A stretch of DNA of 64,000 bases from Latrodectus hesperus. Its lineage: Eukaryota > Arthropoda > Arachnida > Araneae > Theridiidae. The stretch is taken from the NCBI GenBank assembly GCA_037975125.1, contig CM075854.1, positions 64,225,071 to 64,289,070 of the forward strand, in the 5' to 3' direction. A program made the translations under genes and the position numbers. Numbering within the stretch: the stretch's first letter is position 1; each line of letters begins with the position of its first letter. The notes beneath the pieces are model-generated. The model searched no databases and had not been told where the DNA came from. It saw nothing but the letters and a program-made list of their open reading frames with translations. Shown one piece after another: positions 42,360 to 59,297 of the stretch.

Positions 42360-42426
42360 TTAGGTAATAATTTAATGCATATAGAAAAATATGAATAATT
42401 TCTATATGTATTAAATTATTACCTAA
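42360..42426. ncRNA. Candidate hairpin RNA, 28-bp stem, unproven
   Basis: Arm 42360-42387 pairs with 42399-42426 over all 28 positions, with 27 Watson-Crick pairs and one G-T pair, around an 11-base loop. It is the longest uninterrupted non-microsatellite stem in the window. The outer half reads TTAGGTAATAATTTAAT. Near-perfect pairing fits a young fold-back element or an siRNA-type hairpin better than a typical microRNA. Confidence 0.3.
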
Positions 42427-43415
42427 AAGCAATCCTTTTTTCTTAAATTTATATCCACATTTTTTCCTGATATTCTAGATTTAATATATATAATATTTTT
42501 TATAAAACGACGCTTAACATAATCAGATTTACTGCAACTTTCACCTTGATTCCTCTATGATTAAATATTAAATTGAAGTTAATATAGTGTTATGCACTTG
42601 ATATTCATAATTTTAGATATTTTATGTTATAACTAGCATTCATAGTACTAGTGAAGGTATCCATTTATCAATTTCAGCATAGGTTGTGCTATAAATTTTT
42701 TAATGTTCAATTGAAATCCTCTAGAGAGATAAATATGAGGATTATCTAAAAAATTTTCATTCTTCAAATTTCAAATTTTTCATATACTTGTAAATAATGT
42801 TTCTATAATTTTTTCATATAAAAGAGTTCTTTGAAATTTCTACAAAGGAATCTTTTCATATTTAATATTTAGAAATAAATATTAAAGCTTAGTAAAACTG
42901 CAAACTTAACTTGCTCATAAGAGAGATTTTTGCAAAGTTAGTTATAGTATTACTTTAATTTAAAAATCAAAAGTCCTGCTTGATTTTAATTAAATGAATA
43001 AAACATCATTAAAAAACTCATGAGACTTAATTTTTTTAAATCATGTTGATTTTTAAAAAATTAAATAGGTTATTTTAAATTATATCTAAAAGCGTATTTG
43101 GAAATAAAAGTTAAATACAGTGAAAGATGATTTTACATAAAAATTTTACTTTTAATAATACTTCTATTGTTTCATAAAATTTTACTTTTAAGTTAAAAAT
43201 ATTATTACATATTTTTTGTAAAAGTTTCATATATTTTATTTGTGACTTATTATTGACTATTCAAACACAGTTTGATGAAATAAACCGTAAAACATTTCAT
43301 TTGATTGCTCTAATCATCCCAATACAAAAATGATAATAACAAACGCATAATATACATTTAATTATAATTAACATTATAAGTGATATAAGTGTCCGTTTAT
43401 GCAACATCCAATTGT
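42427..43415. other. AT-rich non-coding DNA
   Basis: No gene. A TTTTACTTTTAA word repeats at about 43143 and 43180. Confidence 0.55.
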
Positions 43416-43650
43416 TTTATAGGTTCACAGTTGTAGTGCGAAAAGCAAGCACTGCCAGCCTCCAAATCCCGTGAAGAAAGGATTATCTGAATGAGATAAT
43501 TTTATTGCGTACGTGATAATGTGTTTTGGTCGTGACCTAGACGTTTAAGCTCTCAGGTCACGTCCCAGGAACCATTTTGATACATTTTGTTCTAGACTAT
43601 CACGGAACGTGAAGGATCTCGATCTATTTGAATCAAGCACCGAACGCTTC
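43416..43650. promoter_or_regulatory. GC-enriched patch with inverted AGGTCACG sites, next to a minisatellite
   Basis: CGTGACCT (43531-43538) and AGGTCACG (43555-43562) are exact inverted copies 16 bases apart. Each contains the nuclear-receptor half-site AGGTCA. CpG and GC content are well above background. The patch runs directly into the tandem repeat at 43651. Confidence 0.4.
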
Positions 43651-44020
43651 AGTAAACTGATCTCACAAGGAATAACGAATGGGTAAGTATTTATGGTAAT
43701 GAATTGTTAAACGTAGATTTTTTAGTAAACTGATCTCATAAGGAATAACGAATGGATAAATATTTATGGTAATGAATTGTTAAACGTAGATATTTTAGTA
43801 AACTGATCTCACAAGGAATAAAACGAATGGGTAAATATTTATGGTAATGAATTGTTAAACGTAGATTGTTTAGTAAACTGATCTCGTAAGGAATAACGAA
43901 TGGATAAATATTTATGGTAATGAATTGTTAAACGTAGATATTTTAGTAAACTGATCTCACAAGGAATAAAACGAATGGGTAAATATTTATGGTAATGAAT
44001 TGTTAAACGTAGATTTTTTA
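43651..44020. repeat. Minisatellite, five copies of a 73/75-bp unit with dimeric higher order
   Basis: Copies start at 43651, 43724, 43797, 43872 and 43945, each beginning AGTAAACTGATCTC and ending GTTAAACGTAGAT plus a T-rich tail. Copies 2 and 4 share GGATAAATATT and the GATATTTT tail. Copies 3 and 5 share an extra three bases (AATAAAACGAATGGG). So the array grew by duplicating a two-monomer unit of about 148 bp. Copies are highly similar, implying recent expansion. A minus-strand frame through it encodes a repeated peptide and is an artefact. Confidence 0.95.
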
Positions 44021-45990
<1,970 letters not shown>

Positions 45991-46370
45991 ACATATATCA
46001 GCAGTGAAGTTTTCGACAAAGGTTCATTTTGTCAAACATGTCGCAATCCATCAAACAGTCCATCACAAGTTGCTGTGGACTAATCAGAATAAGTCCATTA
46101 GTGGCGACTCATACTTCTACAGAAGGATAACACTCCTGACAATGCTTCCTCTCTATTTGTGCATTTGTTCTTTCACGTATAACCTTGTATACTTGAATAA
46201 AATACTAAAAAAGAGTGGTTGCACGCTAAGCGGAAAACTTTCCACAAAAAACAGAATAATTATTCAGACAACTTAATTCAAACTAAAAGCTGGAAAACTT
46301 TTGCAAGGGATGAGATACGCCTCTAGCTTTTCAGTGAAGCATATCGTCAACCAGTTTACCCCAATTACAT
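45991..46370. promoter_or_regulatory. Weakly GC-enriched patch
   Basis: Moderately higher complexity. A 90-codon plus-strand frame (46004-46276) and a 64-codon minus-strand frame (46331-46525) have no recognisable family. Either a decayed element or regulatory DNA. Confidence 0.25.
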
Positions 46371-48345
<1,975 letters not shown>

Positions 48346-48490
48346 ATAGAATCTTAACGAATTTATTAACCATCCTCAAGAACGAGAACAACAAAGAGCA
48401 TGCATGATCCTGCGTATCAATTCGGCCTGGTTTGCGTGCTTTAAAAATGCACGCACACACACGCTGCATTTAAATTACCAAAATATTGGT
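48346..48490. promoter_or_regulatory. Small GC-richer patch with a GC stem-loop
   Basis: TGCGTGC (48433-48439) and GCACGCA (48449-48455) form a 7-bp stem with a 9-base loop, followed by a short CACACA run. A palindromic GCATGC (48399-48404) lies upstream. Confidence 0.3.
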
Positions 48491-49735
48491 ATATCATAAA
48501 TGCCGTTTCAGAATGATGAATACTTTAGATAATTTAAAGTAAAAGGTGTGTGAATCTTGAAACAATTCTTATGCACGTCAATCGCATTAACTTTAATGTG
48601 AGCTTAACATAATAGAAATATTTATCTCGATCTATTTTTAATGGATTTCTTAAATTTCTTGCATATAATTTTTATAAATTGAAATTAAATTACTATAATG
48701 TTTTTGTTTCTTTTGACTAGTTTTAAACACATGAGATTTTTTGAAATTAAAATTTGCGAAAGTATTTCCCTTTATGGATATGAATAGTAAACGAAAAAAA
48801 CAACTGGTTTACCACTACTTTTTTTTAAATATATTCCTCAACATTAATTTCCAATGCCTTATGATTCACTGGTTACACGAACATAATGAAAAATTGTTTA
48901 TTATTTATTTAAAAATAATTGACTTCATTTAAATTTCTGAAAATTAATTTCATGAAAATTTAATTTCATGAAAAATCATGTTAAAAATAATGCAAGGCTA
49001 GAAAAACATTAATACTACTTAAGATTTTTTTTTTCATAATATTATACGTTTTCTAATTGAGAGTATATATTTTTATGTTATATATTATTAACAGGCATGA
49101 TAAAATTATTAACTTATTTTGTGTATTGCAATTGAAAAGTCAAACATCTTGTTTAAAAATAATTATGAATGACATAAAAATGTTACTATACGTCCATATT
49201 TATATTTAAATTTTTATTCTCGAGAACTGGAGTGAGTTATCAAATAACGAAAATTGTTTTTCGATATTATGTGAGAAAGCTGTTATTAATTATCATGAAA
49301 TATTTTTACAAACATAAATAAATTTCCAACTAAGTATTGTATTTCACAGAATAGTTATGACGTTTTATGATAGATTTTAGCTTGTGTGTGTAATTCAATA
49401 TACAATTCAATCACAGATAATTTTCTCAGTTTTATACATTTTAATATCTGAGCTTCTACCTGAACAATAAAATCGTTAAGAATATAGAATGGTTATGGCT
49501 CTTGCAAAAATCTACGCAATAAGAAAATACATTTAGTGACTGATCAACACAATTTGATTATATTTAAAATCATTATATTTTGCTTCATCCATTTTGCATT
49601 TTTGAAAATTTTCACTTTCAGTGACAGTAATCATTGAATTAGGAAGTTTTTATGCGGCTAACTTCACAACCATCAAATACATAACAAGCTTACAAGTTTT
49701 TTTTTCTTAAGAAAAAATCACCTCCAAATAAACAC
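48491..49735. other. AT-rich non-coding DNA
   Basis: Only a local repeat of AATTTCATGAAAA near 48945-48975 and the palindrome TTTTTTCTTAAGAAAAAA near 49701. Confidence 0.5.
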
Positions 49736-50400
49736 CCTGATATACCTTGCTTCACCCTTCAGTTTAACCCCGTAACCTAGGGTCATCGAAAACAACTGAA
49801 ACCACAAATTTTGAACACCGCGGTTGATAACAGAGTCTGTAATTTCGCATCCCGGTTGAAATTGCATCACCCAAACAATAGTTGTAGAAGCTCAAGTCAG
49901 AAAAATAACGAAGGCAAAAGAAAAAAAACATTTTGACACCTTTCTTGATCCCCAATTCGCCTCTGACTTCCTGTCTTAAAAGGCTGATTAGACTTTCTCA
50001 GTTCTACTATCTTCCCAGCCTAAATAGAGGTTAATTGTAGCAATTTGAGATCACTCCGTCGTCTAGAGGGATATACCAGGAAACTCAAGGGGCGGAATAT
50101 GACTTTGGGGGTAAAGCCGACAAGGAAAACATTGACTTCACTGAAGCAGGAAATGGTCCGAAATCGATATGTTTTACGAACATTAGTTAAATGCATGTAG
50201 CACGAAAAGTCTACTTTGACAGTCTTATTCGGAATCTGAAATGTAATTTTGAAATTCAGAGAAAAAAATTAAATATAATTAGCAGAAAATTAACGAAACG
50301 TCATGAGTCCCGAAAAAGACAAAGGGCATTTAGCACGAACGGCAATTATTTCATCGATAAGCTTCTGAGTGAAGAAAGTAATTCTGCGCCATTTTAAACT
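49736..50400. promoter_or_regulatory. GC-enriched patch; candidate regulatory DNA
   Basis: Includes AACCACA (49800-49806, Runt-domain core), CACCGCGGTT near 49818, GGGGCGG at 50090-50096 and many mixed-composition words to 50170. A 68-codon plus-strand frame at 50191-50397 follows. Its translation is basic in the middle with an acidic, hydrophobic end (FIDKLLSEE), but it has no domain I can defend and its centre is AT-biased. Confidence 0.35.
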
Positions 50401-51535
50401 GAATTGCATTCAAGGTATAAGAGATTAAAAATTTGTTTCGGACAGTGAATAGTTAATCACATTGACAGAAAATAAGATATACAATATGAAAGAAGATTAA
50501 TGTGTTCATAAATTTACAGCCTATTATTTAACCAAATAATAGAAAATAATTTGTGAATTTAAACATTACTAATTTTTAACATATTCATTCCTTTAACATT
50601 ATTTGAAAGTGATAAGGCATAAACAGTGTGAAATCGCACGCATTTTAGCACCGTAGTATTAGAAGCTTAAAAGCCTTTTTTTATCCCTTTAAGCATTTTT
50701 ATAAGAAATAGTGATTTATTTATTTATACAAACATAATATGTACTGCCGTTATGTAATACTTCTGTAAAAATATTTACAATTATATAAACATAATATCAA
50801 TTGATATGCAATATTAACTTTTAAAAGTAACGTTAGATGTAGGTTAAAATTAAGTTTAACTTGATTAACTTAATATTTCGTAAAAAATTGTTCCTTAAAA
50901 ATTAAAAAAATAAAACGCAAAGTATTATTTCAAATCAAAATTTAGGGTGAAAATATGGCCATTTCTCTACAAGCTAAATAATTGACAGAGTTTATAAAAA
51001 AATCTGTTACTTTAAATAGATATTAATATACATAGCAGAAAATATGTTTAAAATCTTAATTATATCAAAAATTAAAATAAAATTGAGGAGTTTATTCTTC
51101 TAAAAATTAACTTGTATTAAGTAACTTCATAATTTATTTTGATCTCATTAATTTTATTGTTTATCAGCCTCTAAAAATCTACATTTTACTAATTTTGTAA
51201 TCCAGCAAGCTGCTGTTATTTTATCGCATTAACTTTAATAAATTATTTGGCTGTAAATAAGTATCATGAAGCTTAAATTAAAAAGAAATATGATGTGAAA
51301 AATCGATTTTAGGTTTCATCGGCACTAGCCAGAAAAATGCAAAATACCGAACAAATTTTGAAAAATGGAAATCCGTATATTTATAACTGTCTTCTGTAAA
51401 AACCTTGACACACTTTTTCCATCTTTTTCGTACGTGCAAAATTCTGGAAAATTTTAGATATGAAAGATACGCATTGTATAAAGATTATTATAATATTAAT
51501 CCATGACTAACTTCCTTACTTAATTGTCTTCTTGA
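50401..51535. other. AT-rich non-coding DNA
   Basis: Only a 9-bp hairpin CTATTATTT/AAATAATAG near 50521-50542. Confidence 0.5.
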
Positions 51536-51920
51536 ACAAAACCTAATGTAGCATCGTTGTCCATTTCCTTTCCAGAAAAAGCCCATCGAAGTGTAATGAC
51601 ACCTTTTCCCACTTCCCGACCCAAAGATGCATAAGAAACAAAGACCAAATTAGAAAACCGTTACAGTCACAGGCAAGCCCCTCCCGCAAAGTCCCCTTTC
51701 AACTAAATGCCAAAGATAAAACACAACTTTCCAATGCATCATTACAGAAACCGATGATTGTCTTTTCCTGCCGATTACGGATTCTGTGGATTATCACTTT
51801 TGCCGATCTCAAGGCTAGTTTTGCTGCTTCGTGCGTGCGATCCAACAGCATATTTTTTTCTCTTTTTCTGTCTGTAAGCATTGCGTGTTTACTGTAGGAA
51901 GTTGGGATGAAGGAACACTA
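51536..51920. promoter_or_regulatory. GC-enriched patch; candidate regulatory DNA
   Basis: Has a C-rich GCCCCTCCCGC word near 51675 (Sp/KLF-like) and many mixed-composition words. A 60-codon minus-strand frame is unrecognised. Confidence 0.3.
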
Positions 51921-51986
51921 CATCTGTCCCCTCTAAAGTACTACAACATGACATTAATCAACCATAAAAGATGAGTTCTATAATTT

Positions 51987-52009
51987 GCATTGATTACTTC
52001 AATCAATGC
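51987..52009. repeat. 9-bp hairpin with 5-base loop
   Basis: GCATTGATT and AATCAATGC flank ACTTC. It lies between two GC-richer patches and could be a paired homeodomain-type site instead of a structured RNA. Confidence 0.5.
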
Positions 52010-52320
52010 TGCTAACTGGTTCTGGGTGTCGGGAGATGCAGCATCGGTTAATTGCTTGGAAATAAAAAACAAACTAAGCAACGACTTTTCTCTGAAGAAC
52101 TAATAACTGCTTCGTTAGTCGATTGTTTTATACAATTAAGGACAATCACAAAGTATACAAAACAATAGGCATGGAGACCTCCACTAAACACTTATTTCCT
52201 AAATCTTCCTCGGTAATTTATTGTCCAAACGGTGGAAAATTGCTTAATTTTGCCAGCATGACGAAACATTTTCCGTATGAAACTAAACACACACTTGCGC
52301 GGAGGATAAAATAGTTTTAA
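52010..52320. promoter_or_regulatory. GC-enriched patch; candidate regulatory DNA
   Basis: Contains the palindrome GATGCAGCATC (52035-52045) and continues the enriched zone from 51536. A 63-codon frame is unrecognised. Confidence 0.3.
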
Positions 52321-53330
52321 AGTAAGATATTTCAAATATATAATTACATACATAAAGAGAATATTATTAAATTCTTGTTTTACTTCGAAGTATTTAGTTC
52401 TGCAAAGAATACGTAAATCAAAATATTGAGAGTAAAAATGTTTTCCGGGACATCAAAAATAATAACAATAATAATAAAATAAATTAACAATATAAATTTT
52501 CGGGGAAAAAAATTAGGGAACTTAATTTCTCCTTTTTGTTTTTATTAATTTTTTAAAATTTTTTTACAAAATTATTGTTTAATTTTTTCTTTCTAATGAC
52601 TTTTCCACAATAATTTGAAGTAGAAGCAATGAAAATTCAATCGATATTTATTGATTGTTTTTTTTAAATACTCACTGAGTAACATATATAATTAAAACTT
52701 ATAAAAAATATACCAGAAACTTATATCTATATCAACACTCAAAATATTTTACACTCCCATATTATATATTTTGATTTAATCTGAAGAATTATAAAAGTTT
52801 AACAGTTAGTTACTTACTGCTTTAAAATATTTTAGCGTACAATTCCATGATATGGTGTTATAAATAATTTTTTTTGCCTTTATTGTACAAAATGTATAAG
52901 TAGTATAGCCATTTAAATAATTTATTATGGGAGTAAATTGTTAAAACTATTTAAAATCCATAAAATTAAATTTTATGGAAAATTTCGCTACATTTTTTTA
53001 ATCTTTAAAACATCTCTTTCCCTCTTTTGAAATGTTTATTACCATTTGATATCGAAATGTTTCTGAAAGGTCATTATGTTAAATTACTTAATAAATCCAA
53101 AATTTTACCATTAGTGACCCTTTCTAATTGAAACCAATGTAATTTTTACAAGCGAGTTTTCAGCAAAAATGAAAAAAAAATTGCTTTAAATTTTTTGTTG
53201 CTTACCATAATAATAACTAAGGAAAATACTCAAAAATTGTATTCGTTTCCCTAACTTCGAAATATTTTGTACAAATAAAGAGGTAGCTATTAAAAAATTT
53301 ATTAGAATTGTTTTGAGGTTTTTTTTTCGT

Positions 53331-53332
<2 letters not shown>
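52321..53332. other. AT-rich non-coding DNA
   Basis: Nothing recognisable. Confidence 0.5.

Positions 53333-53403
<71 letters not shown>
53333..53403. repeat. (AT)n array at the 3' end of a SINE
   Basis: About 70 bp of AT repeat. It directly follows the ACAACAACAT end of the minus-strand SINE and so may be its expanded tail. Confidence 0.95.
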
Positions 53404-53412
<9 letters not shown>

Positions 53413-53684
53413 ATCAAGAGTGCCAGCTAGGCTGGCAATATGGGGTGCGCTGCTCCACTTTTTCAACTGAACCATATTTTGGTGTGGAGTCCGACTTCTT
53501 CAATACACACATGCCATAGGGACCCGTTTATAGGGTAGGCAACCATTTACAACACATTCATACACAGAAAGGACAAAGACAGGATAGATAGAGAGAGATA
53601 GTACACCCATGCCCGAACTGGGATTCGAACCCAGGACATCCCTATCCATAGTCAGGGACTCAGACTACTAGACAGAGCGGGCTA
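53404..53684 (-). mobile_element. tRNA-derived SINE, full-length in appearance
   Basis: On the minus strand the element starts with a tRNA-like head (53683 to 53610, 74 bases). It has a recognisable A-box region (TCTAGTAGTCTGAG), a perfect B box GGTTCGAATCC (complement of 53621-53631), a paired T arm CTGGG/CCCAG and five matching acceptor pairs (GCCCG/CGGGC). The anticodon arm is distorted, as expected for a SINE and not a working tRNA. An unrelated body of about 200 bp follows. Near the 3' end is a 7-bp hairpin TGCCAGC/GCTGGCA (53421-53437), then GATAACAACAACAT and (AT)n. The hairpin plus simple tail is the layout of SINEs that borrow a LINE reverse transcriptase. No coding capacity. No clear target-site duplication, because both flanks are AT repeats. 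Confidence 0.85.
53610..53683 (-). promoter_or_regulatory. Internal RNA polymerase III promoter of the SINE
   Basis: A box near 53655-53675 and B box at 53621-53631 on the minus strand, in the spacing of a tRNA gene. These would drive transcription of the element. B box is intact; A box is degenerate. Confidence 0.65.
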
Positions 53685-54043
<359 letters not shown>

Positions 54044-57000
54044 TTTTCAGAGGAAAGTCGACGACTAAAGACTCAATAAAATATTTGTTTTCTAACTAAG
54101 ATTTCATACCATTATAAGATGTAAATTTTCAAAAATCATCTTGAAAGTATTTTCTTGCTTCATAGTTGTTGCATTTACTGAACCAATAATTAAAGGATAA
54201 ATTAAAACATATTTAATTTTTCCGATATTTATTTTGTACAAACAGAAACAAATGCAATAATTAACGAACAACATTTTCTCCTTGTAAGTTAACTTTTCAC
54301 ATTTTTTCTTTCTCCTTGCTTTGAATATATAGTTTTAAAAATAATTCTTTCGTGATTTGATAGTTGACGAAAAATGAGTCAATCAAAAGTTCTTTAGCTT
54401 ATTATATAGCAGATATTTCTTATTTCTCAACTCTCGTATAGTGATAATAACATTTTGCGGAATGTTAGATAATTATTGTCAATGAATCATGAATCATGTT
54501 CACATAGCATAGTTATTTATGCATGAATGCAAAATTGTAAATCGACAATTATATACCTCAATTTACAGACCGATACAAATAACTGAAATAAGCAAAAATA
54601 CTTTTTGTTCCTAAGAGTTAACTGCAATTGCTCTTAAGCGTTGTCGTGACTAATGTATTATAATTCCTAGAAAACAAAAAGGAATATAAAAGCTTAAAGA
54701 GGCATGGGACATTGAAGGTGAAAAAAATTTATTTTTATGGAGAAAAATAATTTTTTATTTTCTAATGAAGTAATATATTTTTCATAAATACTTTGGTAAC
54801 TTAAATATTGATTGAAACATTTAAGAAATATATATATTCTTATATTTTATCACTGCCTTGCATCTTAAATTTTTTAACATCTGCACTTTTAAAACTATCG
54901 TAGGAATGCCCATGAAACGGAGTGCGTTTTTACATTCTTTTACATTTTAAAACTCAACCAACCCCACAGGATCAAAATTAACTATTAAAATGGATCTCAT
55001 TCTAATTGTAATCTAATAAATTTTTTCTCTCAATTAAATACCAAAAAAGATTCATTTAAGACTGTAAGCGAGTTAGGGAGATCTTACAATTATCAAGTGC
55101 TAAAGAACACTTGATTTTTTAAGAGGGTGTTTAAAAAATTGTAGCATAACCGTTAATGCGCTATATATCAAACTAAGTATTCATTACTTTTTCGAAAAAA
55201 AAATTCCATATTTTATTATTATTTTATGAAAATTTTATCATATTTATGTTATGAATACCTTTTAAAATAATATCATTTGATATTCTTTAAGACCTATACT
55301 TGAAATATATGTTGCTAATATTCAAAAGTTGAGAAAAAGTTTCAAATTAATAAATATAGTTGAGACGTAAGGTAAGATTTAAAGTTGACAAAATCATCAA
55401 AAACTTGAAGCACAAAAACATGCAAATAAAGTTTGTTAAAAATATTTTTTTTTAAAATTAACTAGTCATTTCATCAAATTTGATTTAGTAAATTATTCGT
55501 TTGAACATATGTATCTTGAAAAACTGAAGAAAATACGTTAAGGTATTTAGTCTATGTAGGTTTTTATCAATTTCAACTTCGTGTGTCCCCTTAAAGGTAT
55601 TGTAAAATATCTGAGAGCATGCATTAAGTTCTTCGAGGACTTTTAATAGAAAACGGACTATATTCACATTTCGTTAGAAAATATCTTGAAATTTCCCAAA
55701 TGCTCTTTAATATTGTTCCAATACTAAGTAATAGGACTTTATTCATCATCTTTTTTTAATTCAGACCAAAGTCGAACCCAAAATATATAAAATCTAGGAG
55801 AGTGATCTTATCATTAGAAAATCGTGTGCCCATATTGACTGCTTGAACTTTTTATAATCATTGCTTATTCATGCCTTATTTTAATGTATAAGCTATATGT
55901 GCATAAATTAACATATATTTTAATAGCTTATAGCCATAATTAACTGCATAATTTATTGCTGATAGTTGTTTCTACACTTGGATCTTAAAAACAATGTGAC
56001 AGTGAAAATAGGCAAACAAGAACATTGAGACTTAATAACAGTACACGAATAGAGATGTTTGAATGGCATTATTAAAAAATAACACAAATACTATACCCAA
56101 GGATTGCGTGGTAAATTCTAGCTGTAGCAGTTTTCCATCGTTATTTAAATGTGCACATCAACAAAAGTGTTTCGATTTGAAGTTTGAATGAAAAATTATA
56201 TAAAGAGGCACTTAATTTTTCTCACATTGAAGAATATGTCAAAAATAAACATAAAAAATTTTAGTTGCTTAAAATTCTGATAAATCGATCATGCATTTAA
56301 TATTTTTGACACTTCATAGTTGGCGCTGTAATAAGCATAATATTGTTTTGTAATCCAAACATATCATGCCACAAGCATTTGATACAAACTTTTTATTCCT
56401 GGTAGTACTTTTCCGATACAAAAATAAAGGTGATATTACCAATAAAAATTCTCAACAAAATTTATTTACAGAAAATCATTAGGGTTAATGGGAAATTTTA
56501 AAAAAATTACAACACAATTAAGGATTACTTTTAAACTTTATCAGATATCATCGTATAACTTGTGCTCTTGTAATGTTTAAGGAAAAAATGTTAATAATAA
56601 TGGTGGTTAATGTGTGTGTGTAGTAATGGTTATGATAAAAACTTGTGATGGTTAATGAAAGATTTAATGAATATCATATAGTCATGAATCATTAGCCATA
56701 TGAATATAGAAGTGTGTATCTATGATATTAAAAAAAACTATTTTTATATTTTACATATATGTTTCACAGCCTAAAAAGTTTTAATAATTTCATCTCATGT
56801 AATATGCACCTTTCTTTAAAAATTAAATTGTTATAGAGATGATAGGATGAAAAAAGTGGTCAGTTTTATACTAAAATTTATAAAAAAAATCCCATGAATT
56901 GCATTGATGAAGAGTTTTAATTGTTTTTATTTCTTAGTCTTAGGGTCTAAGAATTAATTACACAATACTTAGTTTGAGAATTAATTACACAAGTGTAAAA

Positions 57001-57955
57001 AATACTTTTGAAAAATTGAATAAAACTTATCAAGTGATAAATTTACTTTTTTTGGATTCTTAATTTAAAAATGATTACCTACTTAATGTATAAGCCAAGG
57101 CTATCAGATTTTTAATAAATAAGGCCAATCCTATTGGTAAATGTAACAACAGATTTTTAAAAATGTTAAAACATTGAATATAATATAAAATTTAACATTA
57201 ATTCCATTAAAGACCTTTGTTAATGAAAAATAAACAGAATAAAACAATAAATAAAATGATCCAATACTCATTTTTCTGCTTTATCATATTGATTTTTTCT
57301 TTTTGAAAACTTCGAAAATATGTTTTCTACTGAGTATAATTTTGGTGTATTATTACTATCAGTAATGATCATTGATAATATTTGCATTTCAACTTTTTTT
57401 TATATTTATGATCCATTTATCTTATATTCTATGTGAATCTCAACTTTGTTAGCTTCAAATTATTTGGGAAATGTTCCGCTTACTTTTAAGCTCATTTTTC
57501 TAGTTTGAAAATGAAATGCTTTCAACGCTTTTTCCATGAGGCAGTCATTTATTGACTTTCATCCTTGGTATTGTCTTAAAAATTTTGAAAACCCATCTAT
57601 AAGATACCAAGCCACACATCCACAACTCCACCATTAATCTGCGTTATTGATTTATAAGCTAACAGCATTCTGTATAACTGATATTTTCAATGATTGTTCT
57701 TAAAACTTTTATTTTTTGATTTTCAAGAGCTTTTGAAACAAGTATATTCAGCTTGAGAAAAAAATGATTAATGAGCCTTACCTTTCAATAAAGGAAGACA
57801 CAATTACTTTGTTATTTGAACAAACTCACTTGAATAATATTTTTCATGATCTTGAAAATAATTCAACGTTGTCAATGTGCTTCACTTCAATGATGTCATT
57901 GGTCACATATTTTTTGCAACTACAGATATTTTGTGCAACTTTATTGTTGTTTTAC
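54044..57955. other. AT-rich non-coding DNA
   Basis: Almost 4 kb without a supported gene, RNA or strong repeat. Complexity rises slightly at 54890-54990 and 57540-57640. Confidence 0.55.
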
Positions 57956-58145
57956 TTATGACACTTGGAAAAGCCAAGCTAGGTAGCTAAGATATTAAGT
58001 CAGAAGGGTGGGTCTTTCGTTTAATCAGAGCACCACGAAGGTGAAAGTACAACTTTGCACTAAGACTTCTCCGATAGATGGCACCACCAGAGGATTCACT
58101 CCCGCAATTTTTACTTTGATCAAGAGGGGGAGGAAATTTTTATTT
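57956..58145. promoter_or_regulatory. Small GC-enriched patch with CTCF-like site
   Basis: CCGATAGATGGCAC (58071-58084) matches CCASYAGRKGGCRS at 12 of 14 positions. CCACCAGAGG follows immediately and itself resembles the start of another CTCF site. Overlapping frames on both strands are unrecognised. The patch could also be a transposon remnant. Confidence 0.4.
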
Positions 58146-59297
58146 ATTAGCTTAATGGTAATGTCAATATTTAAAAGAGTCTTAAAATATTTATTTATTA
58201 TACTTGTTTTGGATTTTCTCAAAAATCAGCATTAAAGTTTTATGTTTTCGGAAAGTAACAAAACTTCTAACCAACTTTGAAACTTATTTACTTTTGTAAT
58301 TTTTACTTTCCATAATCATGAATCTTAATAAATTCATCAGTATCTGTAAGAAAAGAGCTAAATAAAATGTTTTACTCACTTTTTTAATTAGGATTACATT
58401 AATACTAATTCTTCTCAAATAAACCGATTATATTTTATAAAATAATTCGTTTCAAAATCTACCTTCAAGCATGAATCTTTGACTTAGATGTAGATGTGTA
58501 AAATTAATAAATAAAATTACTTGTTCAGTTTTCATAGTTATTTATTATTTATCACGGAAGAATAAATCTTTTCATAATAAAAGCGATACATCACGAAATA
58601 GTTTTCGAAAATTTTAATTTATTAGTAGACGCTTATAGAAATGGAGAGATTCTAAAATTTATAACAATAGTTCATGATAGAAATTGCAAATGTGAGCTTT
58701 TTGATGAAGCCAAATGTGACAGGATTTTTACAATATTTTCCAAATTCAACATCCAAATTCTATATAAACTATCAAAAACAATTAGTTAACATTTATTTTA
58801 ATACATTTAAAATTTGTTTTTAATCAGATCTACAGGAAAACCAATAATTTCTCTTATACAATCTTTGCAAAGTTTATTCAATGATAAAGAATAATTGAAG
58901 CAAACTATATAAAACTATTTAAGAAATTTATCATATTCATCAAATATTTATGATGCAACAAACGTTTTCTTTTATTTATAGCTAGTATTTTCTCTGCATA
59001 CCAAGTTACACTGCTGTTCCATTTATTATGTTTATATTCCTTAGCTTTATCAACTCACATTTATAAATTTACATAGAATACAACTTTGTTCAAAATAATC
59101 TAGTTTAGTGAATCAGTAGCTCATTCTACTTTTGGAAATAAGGAGTGCAATTTTTATTTATAACATTGCTGTATTCACTGCATTAGAAAAAGAACTGATT
59201 TGTTAGAAAAAATGAGTACTCTCTTTTTCGAATAATGGGAACACATTTTAAAAAATTAAGATTTGTAATCTGGTTACTGGCATTTGGTACTTTTATC
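58146..59297. other. AT-rich non-coding DNA
   Basis: Nothing recognisable. Confidence 0.5.

Noticed and set aside
43651..44020. CRISPR-like array
   Set aside because: Units are contiguous with no unique spacers and the genome is clearly eukaryotic; it is a minisatellite.
50191..50397. 68-codon plus-strand frame with basic stretch and FIDKLLSEE end, faintly like an eh1-type motif
   Set aside because: Short, AT-biased centre, no homeodomain or other domain nearby, and no splice context I can defend.
53610..53683. Functional tRNA gene
   Set aside because: Two acceptor mismatches and a distorted anticodon arm, plus a long body and tail, fit a SINE head instead.
58008..58235. Frames on both strands around the CTCF-like site
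   Set aside because: Hydrophobic AT-driven second half and opposite-strand overlap; no domain.
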